64,000 nt of DNA from JADGHX01 sp963837755 (GTDB lineage Bacteria > Pseudomonadota > Gammaproteobacteria > Steroidobacterales > Steroidobacteraceae). This document shows positions 1 to 9,388 of this stretch, in pieces (the stretch's first letter is position 1; each line of letters begins with the position of its first letter). The notes beneath the pieces are model-generated. The model worked only from the letters and a program-made list of their open reading frames with translations. It made no database searches and was not told the DNA's origin. The translations under genes and the position numbers were made by a program. The stretch spans positions 744,001 to 808,000 of the forward strand of contig CAWIOP010000001.1 of the NCBI GenBank assembly GCA_963837755.1, read 5' to 3'.

Positions 1-2
1 TC

Positions 3-908
3 GCATCGGGCCAGATGCTCGGCCCCGACCAGCCGGTGAACCTGCACCTGCTCGAAATCACGCCTGCCCTGGGCGCGCTGAACGGCGTGGTCATGGAACT
101 GAACGATTGCGCGTTCCCCACGCTCAACAAGGTGGTCGCCACGGATGACGCCAGAGTGGCATTCCGCGACCTCAACGTAGGCCTGCTCGTCGGCGCCCGC
201 CCGCGCGGCCCCGGCATGGAGCGCAAGGATCTGCTCATCGCCAACGCCCAGATCTTCTCCGCGCAGGGCAAGGCGCTGAACGAAGTGGCAGACCGCAATG
301 TGAAGATCCTGGTGGTGGGCAACCCGGCGAACACCAACGCGCTCATCGCACGAGCGAACGCGAAAGACCTGAACTCACGCAACTTCACCGCGATGACGCG
401 CCTGGATCACAACCGCGCGCTGGCGCAGCTTGCCGAGAAAGCCGGCAGCCACGTCACCGCCATTCGCAAGATGACCATCTGGGGCAACCACTCGTCCACG
501 CAGTACCCCGACATCAGCCACACCACCGTGGCAGGCAAGCCCGCCTCCTCCCTCGTGGACAGCAAATGGGTGCAGGACACCTTCATCCCCGTGGTCCAGC
601 AGCGCGGCGCAGCCATCATCAAGGCGCGCGGGCAGTCGTCCGCCGCATCGGCGGCGTCCGCCGCCATCGACCACGTGCACACCTGGGTGCTCGGCACGCC
701 GGATGGCGACTGGACGAGCATGGCCGTGCCCTCCGACGGCAGCTACGGCATCAAGGAAGGCGTCATCTATTCCTACCCCGTCACCTGCCGCAACGGCGAA
801 TACCAGCTGGTGCAGGGCCTCTCCATCGACGAGTTCAGCCGCGGCCGCATGGACGCCACCGACAAAGAGCTGCGCGAAGAGCGCGACGGCGTCAAAGAAC
901 TGCTCTGA
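3..908 (+). CDS. mdh: Malate dehydrogenase, 5' end cut by window edge
   Basis: NAD-dependent malate dehydrogenase interconverts malate and oxaloacetate in the TCA cycle (cytoplasm). The reading frame is open from the window edge, so the N-terminal Rossmann glycine motif is missing and about 300 residues remain. Visible family landmarks are the mobile active-site loop GARPRGPGMERKDLL with its catalytic arginine, the NAD-site stretch VVGNPANTNAL, the substrate-binding TRLDHNRA, and the catalytic histidine in IWGNHSSTQYPD. The order and spacing fit the roughly 328-residue bacterial MDH type close to cytosolic enzymes. The gene ends at a TGA at 906-908, followed by about 210 bases without a gene before fadE. 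Identity is secure; the true start lies outside the window. Confidence 0.95.
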   Translation, partial: ASGQMLGPDQPVNLHLLEITPALGALNGVVMELNDCAFPTLNKVVATDDARVAFRDLNVGLLVGARPRGPGMERKDLLIANAQIFSAQGKALNEVADRNVKILVVGNPANTNALIARANAKDLNSRNFTAMTRLDHNRALAQLAEKAGSHVTAIRKMTIWGNHSSTQYPDISHTTVAGKPASSLVDSKWVQDTFIPVVQQRGAAIIKARGQSSAASAASAAIDHVHTWVLGTPDGDWTSMAVPSDGSYGIKEGVIYSYPVTCRNGEYQLVQGLSIDEFSRGRMDATDKELREERDGVKELL

Positions 909-1117
909 TACGGGTTCAGTACTCGCCGCCGCGGCGCTCGAGGCCACGCAACCTCGAAGCGCCGCGGCGACCTCTGAAACAACAGCCATCGCAACTCGAG
1001 TCGCCACCTGGCCCTTCCGGGCGGTGCGCGACCGCCATTGCCTCGTTATAGTCGGGCGTATAGCGCCGTGAGGCTTCTCCTCGCGGTGTGTGCCTGACTT
1101 CGGCAAGAGGAACCGCC

Positions 1118-3679
1118 ATGCTCGGCGCGATCGTCATCCTCCTTCTCCTCGCTGCCGCGGGGTACGCCGTTACCACCGCCGGTGGCGCCATCGCGCTGGT
1201 GTTCATCGCCGCGGTTCTGTTCCTCGCGTACAAGCGGCTTTCGCTGCTAACGTTCACGGTCACATTCACCGTGCTGCTGGCCGCGTACACCATATTTGGC
1301 GAGTCGGGCGCGCCCGCCGGCGTGTGGCGCGGGTTTCTGGGGTTGATGCTCGCGTCGCTGTGGCTGCTCAACATCCGACCCTTGCGCAAGGCGCTCATCA
1401 GCCGCCGCTTCCTGAAGGCCTACATCAAGCTGCTGCCGCCCATGTCGCAGACCGAGCGCGAAGCGCTCGAAGCCGGCACGGTGTGGTGGGATGGCGAGCT
1501 GTTCACCGGTGCGCCCAAGTGGAGCAAATTGCTCTCGGCCAAGGCACCCCGGCTCTCACCCGAGGAACAGGCGTTCATCGACGGCCCGTGCGAAGAGCTG
1601 TGCCAGATGCTCGACGACTGGGACATCACCCACAAGCGCGGGGACCTGTCGCCGCGGGTGTGGGACTACCTCAAGTCGAAAGGCTTCTTCGCGATGATCA
1701 TCCCGAAGAAGTACGGCGGCCTGGAGTTCTCGGCCTACGCCCACTCATGCGTGCTCACCAAGATCGGCAGTCGCAGCGTCACGGCGTCTTCGACCGTCGC
1801 GGTGCCGAACTCGCTCGGCCCGGCTGAGCTGCTCAACCACTACGGCACCGAAGAGCAGAAGGACTACTACCTGCCGCGCCTCGCGCGTGGCGAAGAGATA
1901 CCGTGCTTCGCGCTCACGGGCCCGCGCGCAGGCTCCGATGCCGCATCGCTGCCCGACACCGGCGTGGTGTGCAAGGGGCAGTGGCAGGGCCAGGAGATCG
2001 TTGGCCTGCGCCTCAACTTCTCCAAACGCTACATCACGCTCGCGCCCATCGCCACGGTGGTCGGCCTCGCGTTCCGCCTCTTCGACCCCGACAAGCTGCT
2101 GAGCGAGAAGGTGGATGCCGGCATCACCTGCGCGCTGATCCCGCGCGGCACGGCGGGCATCACCATCGGGCGCCGGCACTTCCCGCTCAACATTCCGTTC
2201 CAGAACGGGCCGGTACAGGGCCGCGACGTGTTCGTGCCGCTCGACTTCATCATCGGCGGGCCGAAGATGATCGGCCAGGGCTGGCGCATGCTGGTGGAGC
2301 AGCTTTCCGTGGGCCGCTGCATTTCGCTGCCGTCGAACGCAACGGGTGGCGCGAAAGCGGCCGTGTGGGCATCTGGCGCATACGGGCGCATCCGTCGCCA
2401 GTTCAACATGCCGGTGGGTCGGTTCGAAGGCGTTGAAGCCGTGATCGCGCGCATGGCGGGCCTCACCTACACCATGGACGCCGCGCGCTCCGTCACCGCC
2501 GGCGCCATCGACGGCGGCGAGAAGCCTTCAGTGCCGTCCGCCATGCTGAAGTATCACGTCACGGAAATGGGCCGTACGGTCGGCAACGACGCGATGGACG
2601 TGCACGGCGGCAAGGGCATCTGCCTCGGGCCGCGCAACTATCTCGGCCGCGCCTACCAGGCCGTGCCCATCGCCATCACGGTGGAAGGCGCGAACATCCT
2701 CACGCGCAGCCTCATCATCTTCGGGCAGGGCGCGGTGCGTTGCCATCCGTTCGTGCTGCGTGAGATGAGCGCCGCGCGCAACCCGGATCGCGCGAAGGGC
2801 GTGGACGAGTTCGATCGCGCGCTCTTCGGCCACATCGGCTTCACCATCTCGAACGCCGTGCGCTCGTTCATCATGGCGCTCACCAACGCGCGCTTCACGC
2901 GCGTGCCCGTGAGCGGGCCCACCGCGCGCTACTACCAGCACATCGTGCGGTTCAGCGCATCGTTCGCGTTCGCTGTGGACGTCGCCATGCTCACGCTCGG
3001 CGGTTACCTCAAGAAGAAAGAGAATCTGTCCGCGCGGCTCGGTGACGTGCTCTCATGCATGTACCTCGCGTCGATGGTGCTGAAGCACTACGAGAACCAG
3101 GGCCGTCACGATGCGGACTTGCCGATTGTCGAGTGGGCGTGCCGAAATCTGCTGTATCGCGCGCAGGAACAGCTCCACAGCTTCCTGCGCAATTTTCCGA
3201 ATCCGCTCCTCGGCGGCGTCATGCGCCTCATGATTCTGCCGCGCGGGCTCACCTACTCCGCGCCCAGCGATCGCCTCGGCGCATCGATCGCAGAGCTCAT
3301 GAGCAACCCCACGGAAGCGCGCGGGCGCCTGGGGCAATACGTCTACAAGACCGTGGAGCCCACGAACCCGCTCGGCCTGCTCCAGGAAGCGCTCGTGCTC
3401 TCGCAAACGGCGGAGCCCATCGAGAAGCGCATTCGCGTGGACGGCGTGAAGACCGGCAAGGTGACCGCGCTCGATCTGCCCGGGCAGATCGCGCAGGCAC
3501 TGGCCGCCGGCATCATCTCCGAAACCGAAGCGGCCGCCTTGCGTGACTACGATCGCAAGGTCATGGACATCATCAACGTGGACGACTTCGCGCCTAACGA
3601 GCTCGGCGTGCAGGCCCAGCCGGTGCCCGAGGCGCCGGTGATCGCGCCTGTCTCAGTCTCCAGCAGTCACGTCGCCTGA
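1118..3679 (+). CDS. fadE: Acyl-CoA dehydrogenase, FadE type
   Basis: This 853-residue protein matches the large FadE-type acyl-CoA dehydrogenases that catalyse the first, FAD-dependent step of fatty acid beta-oxidation. It has two hydrophobic N-terminal stretches (about residues 1-40 and 55-85), then the dehydrogenase core with KKYGGLEFSAYAHS and the flavin-site motif ALTGPRAGSDAASLPDTG; the family usually has GPEAGSDA, so Glu is replaced by Arg here. The C-terminal part is the extra DUF1974-like domain typical of FadE. I start at ATG 1118, which has AAGAGG eight bases upstream, rather than at GTG 1088. It stands alone between mdh and a DUF4399 gene with no clear operon partner. Confidence 0.92.
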   Translation: MLGAIVILLLLAAAGYAVTTAGGAIALVFIAAVLFLAYKRLSLLTFTVTFTVLLAAYTIFGESGAPAGVWRGFLGLMLASLWLLNIRPLRKALISRRFLKAYIKLLPPMSQTEREALEAGTVWWDGELFTGAPKWSKLLSAKAPRLSPEEQAFIDGPCEELCQMLDDWDITHKRGDLSPRVWDYLKSKGFFAMIIPKKYGGLEFSAYAHSCVLTKIGSRSVTASSTVAVPNSLGPAELLNHYGTEEQKDYYLPRLARGEEIPCFALTGPRAGSDAASLPDTGVVCKGQWQGQEIVGLRLNFSKRYITLAPIATVVGLAFRLFDPDKLLSEKVDAGITCALIPRGTAGITIGRRHFPLNIPFQNGPVQGRDVFVPLDFIIGGPKMIGQGWRMLVEQLSVGRCISLPSNATGGAKAAVWASGAYGRIRRQFNMPVGRFEGVEAVIARMAGLTYTMDAARSVTAGAIDGGEKPSVPSAMLKYHVTEMGRTVGNDAMDVHGGKGICLGPRNYLGRAYQAVPIAITVEGANILTRSLIIFGQGAVRCHPFVLREMSAARNPDRAKGVDEFDRALFGHIGFTISNAVRSFIMALTNARFTRVPVSGPTARYYQHIVRFSASFAFAVDVAMLTLGGYLKKKENLSARLGDVLSCMYLASMVLKHYENQGRHDADLPIVEWACRNLLYRAQEQLHSFLRNFPNPLLGGVMRLMILPRGLTYSAPSDRLGASIAELMSNPTEARGRLGQYVYKTVEPTNPLGLLQEALVLSQTAEPIEKRIRVDGVKTGKVTALDLPGQIAQALAAGIISETEAAALRDYDRKVMDIINVDDFAPNELGVQAQPVPEAPVIAPVSVSSSHVA

Positions 3680-3871
3680 TCGCCCGTGTCGGGGGAAGAG
3701 GCTCCAGCAGGCGAGTCCTGCGCGAGCTGCCAAGGTGTTCACGAGCTTGTACAGCCTGGTCACGCTGTGACCGCACCCGCGTCGCTGTTTGTTTCCCCGG
3801 GCGGGGCTGGCTAAGCTCAGTCGCGGCCTTCGAGTGCGGCCGCTCATTCAAGCTCACCCGGAGAAGAAAAG

Positions 3872-4294
3872 ATGCGTGCCGTTGCCATTGCCGCCGTCGT
3901 TCTTGCCGCCGCTGCCACCGCCGCCTGGGCACAGGAGCGCACCCCTGCGCCGGCCGCTGCCGAGGTCTACATCATCAGCCCGAAAGACGGCGCCACCGTC
4001 TCGAGCCCGGTGACCATCCAGTTCGGCCTGAAGGGCATGGGTGTCGCGCCTGCGGGCGTGAAGTTCGAGGGCTCGGGCCACCACCACCTGCTCATCGACA
4101 CCGATGCCCCGGCGGATGCGAGCCTGCCGCTGCCCACCACCGACAACGTGCGCCACTTCGGCAAGGGCCAGACGGAAGCCACCGTCGAGCTGAAGCCGGG
4201 CAAGCACACGCTGCAGCTGCTGCTCGGCGACCAGAACCACACGCCGCACAATCCGCCGGTGATGTCGAAGAAGATCACCATTACGGTGAAGTAA
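3872..4294 (+). CDS. Periplasmic DUF4399 domain protein
   Basis: A 140-residue exported protein with a signal peptide (about residues 1-20, ending AWA-QE). The mature part looks like a single DUF4399 domain: an immunoglobulin-like start (IISPKDGATVSSPVTIQFGL), a histidine cluster SGHHHLLIDT, and HTLQLLLGDQNHTPHNPP near the C-terminus. The conserved histidines suggest metal binding, but the family has no settled function and I assign none. It is probably monocistronic; about 190 bases separate it from fadE. Downstream lies the hairpin repeat that also forms the upstream edge of dinB, which could stop transcription leaving this gene. Confidence 0.85.
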   Translation: MRAVAIAAVVLAAAATAAWAQERTPAPAAAEVYIISPKDGATVSSPVTIQFGLKGMGVAPAGVKFEGSGHHHLLIDTDAPADASLPLPTTDNVRHFGKGQTEATVELKPGKHTLQLLLGDQNHTPHNPPVMSKKITITVK

Positions 4295-4323
4295 GGGCTG
4301 TCGGCAGGTCGGCCGGGCTGAGT

Positions 4324-4406
4324 AGGCCGCAAAAGTCGCACCTTTTGCGGCCGGCAACGAAGCCACGGTCCGAAAAAGCGCCGCAGGCGACTTTTTCCAA
4401 TGAACC
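4324..4406 (+). repeat. 83-bp two-hairpin intergenic repeat, copy A
   Basis: This segment is about 90% identical (75 of 83 by eye) and gap-free to 28095-28177. It contains an 11-bp stem (4325-4335 with 4342-4352, six-base loop) and a second stem (4372-4378 with 4391-4397, extended inside by CGCC/GGCG). The second hairpin ends in a T-run, like an intrinsic terminator. The last bases include the dinB ATG at 4400, so no Shine-Dalgarno sequence fits between hairpin and start. Confidence 0.85.
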
Positions 4407-5572
4407 CACCACGCGCGATTCTTCACGTCGACATGGATGCCTTCTACGCGTCCATCGAGCAGCGTGACGACCCGGGGCTGAAAGGCCGCCCCGTCATCGT
4501 GGGCGGCACGGGCGGCCGCAGCGTCGTGGCGGCTGCCAGCTATGAAGTGCGCAAGTTCGGCGTGCACTCCGCAATGCCCATGGGCACGGCCCTGCGCCTG
4601 TGCCCGCACGCGGTGTGCGTCAAGCCCCGCATGCACCACTACCAGGGCGTCTCGCGGCAGATTTTCGCCATCTTTCACGAGTTCACGCCGATGGTCGAAG
4701 GCCTGTCGCTGGACGAGGCCTTCCTCGACGTCACCGCGAGCCTGCCGCTCATGGGCGACGCCGTCGCCATCGCGCGCGCCATCAAGACGCGCATCACCGA
4801 AACGACGCGGCTCACGGCGTCCGTCGGGGTTGCGCCGAACAAGCTCATCGCGAAGATTGCTTCCGACCTCAGGAAGCCGGACGGGCTCTTCGTCGTCACG
4901 CCGGAAAACGCGCGCGACACCCTCGGGCCCCTTTCCGTGCGCCGCCTGCCCGGCCTCGGCCGCAAGACCGGCGTGAAAGTCGAAGACGCGGGCATCCACA
5001 CTCTCGCCGAGCTGCGCAGCGCAAGCGACGCTGTGCTGTGGCCCATCTTCGGCCGCTACACCCAGCGCGTGCGCGACCGCGCCACCGGCATCGACGACCG
5101 CCCCGTGCTGGCCGACCTCGAAGAAAAATCGATCAGCGCAGAAGACACCTTCAGCATCGACACCGCGGACCCGGCACGCCTGCAAACCGAGCTCGCCCGC
5201 CTCGCCGATCGCACCTGCACGCGCCTGCGCAAAAAGAGCCTCGTGGCCGCCTGCGTCACCGTGAAGATCCGCCGCGAAGACTTCACCACCTACACCCGCC
5301 AGAAGCGCATCGCCCCCGCCACCAACGACACCCGCACCATCGGCGGCGTCGCCCGCGCCCTGCTCTCAACCTGGCTCACCGAGAACCCAAAATCGAAGGT
5401 GCGCCTGCTGGGCGTCGGCGTCAGCCAGCTCACCGAGGCCGAACAGCTCGACCTCTTCAACACCCCCACCCCGAACGCCGCGAGCCCACTCGACACCGCC
5501 CTCGACGCCATCCGCCAGAAATTCGGCCCCAACGCCCTCACCCGCGCCGACACCCTCGACGACAAGATCTGA
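4400..5572 (+). CDS. dinB: DNA polymerase IV (Y family)
   Basis: Translesion DNA polymerase IV, 390 residues. The catalytic carboxylates are present: Asp11 in ILHVDMDAFYAS, and Asp105-Glu106 in GLSLDEAFLD. The Y-family palm/fingers are followed by a helix-hairpin-helix-like stretch (RRLPGLGRKTG) and a little-finger domain with a normal C-terminus for the family. ATG 4400 is the only start upstream of the catalytic motif; the frame is closed by a TGA at 4319. This ATG is the 3' edge of the hairpin repeat, leaving no visible ribosome-binding site. I see no LexA-type palindrome (CTG-N10-CAG) between 4295 and 4400, so SOS control is not evident from the sequence. Confidence 0.95.
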   Translation: MNPPRAILHVDMDAFYASIEQRDDPGLKGRPVIVGGTGGRSVVAAASYEVRKFGVHSAMPMGTALRLCPHAVCVKPRMHHYQGVSRQIFAIFHEFTPMVEGLSLDEAFLDVTASLPLMGDAVAIARAIKTRITETTRLTASVGVAPNKLIAKIASDLRKPDGLFVVTPENARDTLGPLSVRRLPGLGRKTGVKVEDAGIHTLAELRSASDAVLWPIFGRYTQRVRDRATGIDDRPVLADLEEKSISAEDTFSIDTADPARLQTELARLADRTCTRLRKKSLVAACVTVKIRREDFTTYTRQKRIAPATNDTRTIGGVARALLSTWLTENPKSKVRLLGVGVSQLTEAEQLDLFNTPTPNAASPLDTALDAIRQKFGPNALTRADTLDDKI

Positions 5573-5852
5573 GCCGCACCGACATCCCCGGGCCCGAAAA
5601 CAGCCCCGACCGGAAAAACGAGTCCCACGCGCCGATCACCTCAAGGCCAAACGCGCCTTCCTGCCGACCACGCGAATGTCTCGCCCGCACTCCAGCGCGC
5701 ATCTGAACTCCGCGCCCGCACGTCTGCGTTCGACCACACACGCGCCCCGAACTTTCGCCCCCCAAATGCGCCCAACCCTCCTCCCATGCAATACTCGCTC
5801 CCCAAAGCGCCCGGCCCCCGCGCCGGTGCCCGCGCCCGTACCTGAGCCACTC

Positions 5853-7535
5853 ATGTACCTGCCTTTTTTCGGCCTGAACGAAAAACCCTTCGCGATCACC
5901 CCCGATCCGCGATACCTGTACCTGAGCGAGCGCCACGCCGAAGCCCTCGCTCACCTGCTCTATGGCATCAACGAAGCGGGCGGCTTCGTGCAGCTGACGG
6001 GCGAAGTGGGCACTGGCAAGACCACCACCATCCGCTCGCTGCTCGCGCAAACGCCCAAGAACGCCGAAGTCGCGCTCATCCTGAATCCGCGCATGACAGC
6101 GCCCGAGTTCCTGCTGACCATCTGCGAGGAGATCGGCATCGGCGTGCCCGACTCCGCCGCCAACAGCCTCAAGGAGCTCGTCGACATCCTGAACGACTAC
6201 CTGCTGAAGGCGCACGCCAAGGGCCGTCGCGTCGTGCTGGTGGTGGATGAAGCGCAGAACCTCGCAACCGACGTGCTGGAGCAGGTGCGCCTGCTCACGA
6301 ATCTCGAGACGAACACGCAGAAGCTGCTGCAGATCATCCTGATCGGCCAGCCCGAGCTGCGCGAGCTGCTCGGCCGCAACGAGCTGCGCCAGCTCGCACA
6401 GCGAATCACGGGCCGCTATCACCTCGACCCATTGTCATCAGACGAGACGGCCGCCTACGTGCGCCATCGACTGCGCGTGGCCGGGGCCACCACCGATATC
6501 TTCACCGCCCCGGCGCTCACCGAGATGTATCGACTTTCAGGCGGCGTGCCGCGCGTCATCAACGTGATCGCCGATCGTGCGCTGCTCGGCGCCTACACGC
6601 AGGACAAGCACCGCGTCGTCAGCAGCCTGGTGCGCACGGCGGCCACGGAAGTGTTCGGCCGCCCGTTCGCGCCACCCTGGCTGCCGTGGGCCGGCGCGGC
6701 TGCGGCGGCTCTCGCTCTCGTCATCACGGCGGTGTTGCTGTGGCAGTTCGCGCCGTGGGCCAGCTCATCGTCCGAAGCGGTGGCGAGCACGCCGCCGCCC
6801 CAAGCCCAGATCGTAGTGGGCGCGCCGGCATCGGCCGCATCAACAGGGCCCGGCGCCGGCGCGCCGATCCGCGTTGCCTCGCTGGACGCGCCCGCCAGCG
6901 AATCCCTCTCGCAACTGCTCTCCCGGCATCGCGCCGAAACCGTGCCGGACGAAGCATTCGGCAAGCTCTTCACCCTTTGGCGCGTGCGCTATGTCGCCGG
7001 CACCGATGACCCGTGCACGCAGGCCGTGGGGCAGGGCCTCGAGTGCCTCATCCAGCGCGGCTCGTTCGGCCAGCTGCGCCAGTTCAACCGGCCGGCGATC
7101 CTGCTGTTGAACGATGAAGGGGGTAACTCGCATCAGGTGGTGCTCGCGAATCTCGGCGACGAGCGCGCGAAAGTGGCGCTGGGCGGCGCGCTGCATGAGA
7201 TCGGCATCGGCGAGCTGTCTCGCTACTGGTTCGGCGATTTCGTGATGCTGTGGCGGCCCGCCACGCAGACTGTGAAGCCCCTGTCGGTGGGCATGCGCGG
7301 CGCGGACGTGCGCTGGCTGCGCCAGGCCCTGCAGCACCTCAGCGGTGCGTCGGCCGGGGGACCGCACAGCGACCTCTTCGATGCCGAGCTCAGCCGGCAG
7401 GTGATGGAATTCCAGCGGCGCAACCAACTCTCCGTGGATGGCATCGCCGGCGTGCAGACGCAGATCGTGCTCGCGAGCGCCGTCTCCGGGCCCGACGCTC
7501 CGCTCCTGCGCCTCGACCCGTCACACGGCGGCTGA
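5853..7535 (+). CDS. gspA: ExeA/GspA-type AAA ATPase with peptidoglycan-binding domain
   Basis: ExeA/GspA helps insert the type II secretion secretin through the peptidoglycan layer. The 560-residue product starts with MYLPFFGLNEKPF, the hallmark of this family, and has Walker A GEVGTGKTT (Lys56) and a Walker B-like VVLVVDEAQNL near residue 130. A single membrane span follows at about residues 275-300, then a periplasmic region ending in a PG_binding_1-like domain (VKPLSVGMRGADVRWLRQAL to VDGIAGVQTQIVL). An upstream in-frame extension to 5676 is low-complexity Pro/Arg-rich and I reject it. It is followed four bases later by gspB, so the two form an operon. Confidence 0.9.
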   Translation: MYLPFFGLNEKPFAITPDPRYLYLSERHAEALAHLLYGINEAGGFVQLTGEVGTGKTTTIRSLLAQTPKNAEVALILNPRMTAPEFLLTICEEIGIGVPDSAANSLKELVDILNDYLLKAHAKGRRVVLVVDEAQNLATDVLEQVRLLTNLETNTQKLLQIILIGQPELRELLGRNELRQLAQRITGRYHLDPLSSDETAAYVRHRLRVAGATTDIFTAPALTEMYRLSGGVPRVINVIADRALLGAYTQDKHRVVSSLVRTAATEVFGRPFAPPWLPWAGAAAAALALVITAVLLWQFAPWASSSSEAVASTPPPQAQIVVGAPASAASTGPGAGAPIRVASLDAPASESLSQLLSRHRAETVPDEAFGKLFTLWRVRYVAGTDDPCTQAVGQGLECLIQRGSFGQLRQFNRPAILLLNDEGGNSHQVVLANLGDERAKVALGGALHEIGIGELSRYWFGDFVMLWRPATQTVKPLSVGMRGADVRWLRQALQHLSGASAGGPHSDLFDAELSRQVMEFQRRNQLSVDGIAGVQTQIVLASAVSGPDAPLLRLDPSHGG

Positions 7536-7539
7536 CCCT

Positions 7540-8319
7540 ATGTCCTTCATCCTCGACGCGCTCAAGAAATCCGAGAACGATCGCCAGCGACAGAGCGGCC
7601 CGGCCCTGTTCGAAGTGCGCGTGGCGCCGCCGCGCTCGAAACTTCCGCTGCTCGCGATCGCCATCGTCGCGCTGCTGGTCGTCAATCTCAGCGTGGTCGG
7701 CTGGCTCATGCTGCGCAAGCCCGCAGCGGCCGCCATGCCTCCCCCGCAGGTGGCCGGGGCTGCGGCAGCACCGGTGGAGGCACCGCCGCCGCCTGTGCCC
7801 AGTGCGCAGGCCACCGCCCCGTTGACCGCCCCGGCCGGCGTTCAGCCGCCTCCCAACTCAGCGCCGCCCGCATACGGCGCGGCGACCCCGCCGCCCAATG
7901 CGTATCCCGAGTCGGCCCAGAAAAGCTATCCGCCCGTCACCACCGGCGGCTACGCCGGCGCGGCCTCTCGCGAACCGATGCTCGCGGACGAAGCCCCGCG
8001 CGCGCCGGGCCTGAACCCGGACGACTACGAGCCCGCGCGCCAGCCCCCGCCGCCGGGCACCGGCGAAGGCCGCGTAGTGCGCTCCACTTCGAGCGGCTTG
8101 CCCACCTACGAAGAGGCGTCCACCACGACATCGATCCCGCCGGTTCACATGGACCTGCACAGCTACGCGCCCGACCCGAGCAAGCGTTTCGTGCTCATCA
8201 ACATGAAGCGCCTGTACGAAGGCCAGGCGCTGCCCGAAGGCGTGAAGGTGGAAAGCATCACCAACGACGCGGCGATCCTGTCGTACAACGGCGTGAAATT
8301 CGTGCTGGATAGCGATTAG
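7540..8319 (+). CDS. gspB: General secretion pathway protein B
   Basis: GspB (ExeB/OutB) is the bitopic inner-membrane partner of ExeA in secretin assembly. The 259-residue product has the characteristic start MSFILDALKKSENDRQ, a membrane span at about residues 42-60 (LLAIAIVALLVVNLSVVGW), a long Pro/Ala-rich periplasmic linker (about 65-200), and a compact C-terminal domain with MKRLYEGQALPEGVKVESI, which fits the T2SS GspB C-terminal fold. ATG 7540 lies just after the gspA stop, indicating co-translation. No other gsp genes occur in the window, so the main type II secretion operon must be elsewhere if present. Confidence 0.88.
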   Translation: MSFILDALKKSENDRQRQSGPALFEVRVAPPRSKLPLLAIAIVALLVVNLSVVGWLMLRKPAAAAMPPPQVAGAAAAPVEAPPPPVPSAQATAPLTAPAGVQPPPNSAPPAYGAATPPPNAYPESAQKSYPPVTTGGYAGAASREPMLADEAPRAPGLNPDDYEPARQPPPPGTGEGRVVRSTSSGLPTYEEASTTTSIPPVHMDLHSYAPDPSKRFVLINMKRLYEGQALPEGVKVESITNDAAILSYNGVKFVLDSD

Positions 8320-8367
8320 CTGGCTCGTGAACTTGCCGCTTGAACCGCAGGCGTCAAGGCGGCGCGA

Positions 8368-9324
8368 TCACTCCGCGATGTACCACTTCCGGTCCACCTG
8401 CTCGATCACGAACCGATCGAACGGCAGCCCCTGCCCGCTCACGTCGTACACCGCCTTGCGCCCCTCGAACTCGAAGCTGGGCACGAGGTCTTTCACGATT
8501 CTCACCGTGGCCACCAGCATCTCGCGCGTGCCCATGCTCGTCTTGCAGCTGTTGATGAGCGCTTCCAGCGCCTTCTTCGAGGTGACCTTGCGGAAGTTCG
8601 GGCTCATGTACTTGTTGTAGTAGTCCTCGCAGTTCGGCACCGCGAGCGCCTTGCTCGCATCGTTCAGCAGCGTGGTGATGGCCGGCGGAATGCCTGTTTC
8701 GCCGCTTGCGGAGCCCGGCCGCGGCGCGCTGGGCCCGGGGGCCGGCGGTGGCAGGCGCGCGTAGATATTGCGGCGGGCGTAGATGAGATCGTCGATCTGC
8801 GCCTCGATCTCGGTGGGCAGCGTGGCCTTCCAGTCCTTGCCGTACGGGCGGATGGACACGACGTTCACCACTTCCGCCTTGGGCTGGCCGCGCTCCTTCT
8901 CCGGCTTGCCGCGCAGGACCACCTGCACCACGTCGTCCTTGTCGGGAATCGCGGCGATCCAGTCCGCGTCCTTGTACTCGCGGCCGAACAGATACAGCTT
9001 CGGGCCGAGCGCCACGTAGAAATCGATGGCCGTCATGCGCTCGATCTCGGGCAGCGGCTTGCCGCGCCCGAACAGCCGCACGCGCACGGTGCTGTCGCCC
9101 TTTGCCGCCTCGTCGCGCAGCTGTGTCAGCACTTTCGTGCGCAGCTCTTCGAGCTCGGCGGGGTGAATGGCATAGGCCACGGCTTGCGGGCTGCCGCTGG
9201 CGACGGCGTCCAGATACTCGCTGGCTGCGCGCTTCTGCGCGCCGGAAGGCTTTTCCGCCGCCCCCGCCAGGGTGGGCGCGAGCAGCAGGCAGAGCACGGC
9301 AGACAACACCCGGATCAAGCTCAT
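8368..9324 (-). CDS. Secreted protein of unknown function
   Basis: I do not recognise the family of this 318-residue protein. It begins with a clear signal peptide (residues 1-22, ending LAGAA). The mature part has an N-terminal mixed alpha/beta region (about 25-170), a Pro/Gly/Ser-rich linker at about 190-215 (PPPAPGPSAPRPGS), and a C-terminal region of about 100 residues with two cysteines (VPNCEDYY and NSCKTSMG) that could form a disulfide. It is convergent with gspB and lies 65 bases upstream of the end of the exo/endonuclease-phosphatase gene on the same strand. A periplasmic location is inferred. Confidence 0.7.
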   Translation of the reverse strand: MSLIRVLSAVLCLLLAPTLAGAAEKPSGAQKRAASEYLDAVASGSPQAVAYAIHPAELEELRTKVLTQLRDEAAKGDSTVRVRLFGRGKPLPEIERMTAIDFYVALGPKLYLFGREYKDADWIAAIPDKDDVVQVVLRGKPEKERGQPKAEVVNVVSIRPYGKDWKATLPTEIEAQIDDLIYARRNIYARLPPPAPGPSAPRPGSASGETGIPPAITTLLNDASKALAVPNCEDYYNKYMSPNFRKVTSKKALEALINSCKTSMGTREMLVATVRIVKDLVPSFEFEGRKAVYDVSGQGLPFDRFVIEQVDRKWYIAE

Positions 9325-9388
9325 GCGCGTCAGACTCGTTGCAAGGTGCCTCGGTTCCGAAGCATAACGCCCGGCCGCGCCCGGATTG

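Noticed and set aside
4295..4400. SOS box for dinB
   Set aside because: No CTG-N10-CAG palindrome of the LexA type is visible in the interval; only the hairpin repeat.
3854..5185. 443-codon minus-strand open frame over the DUF4399 gene and dinB
   Set aside because: Overlaps two genes with diagnostic motifs; the frame itself shows no domain and crosses the intergenic hairpin repeat.
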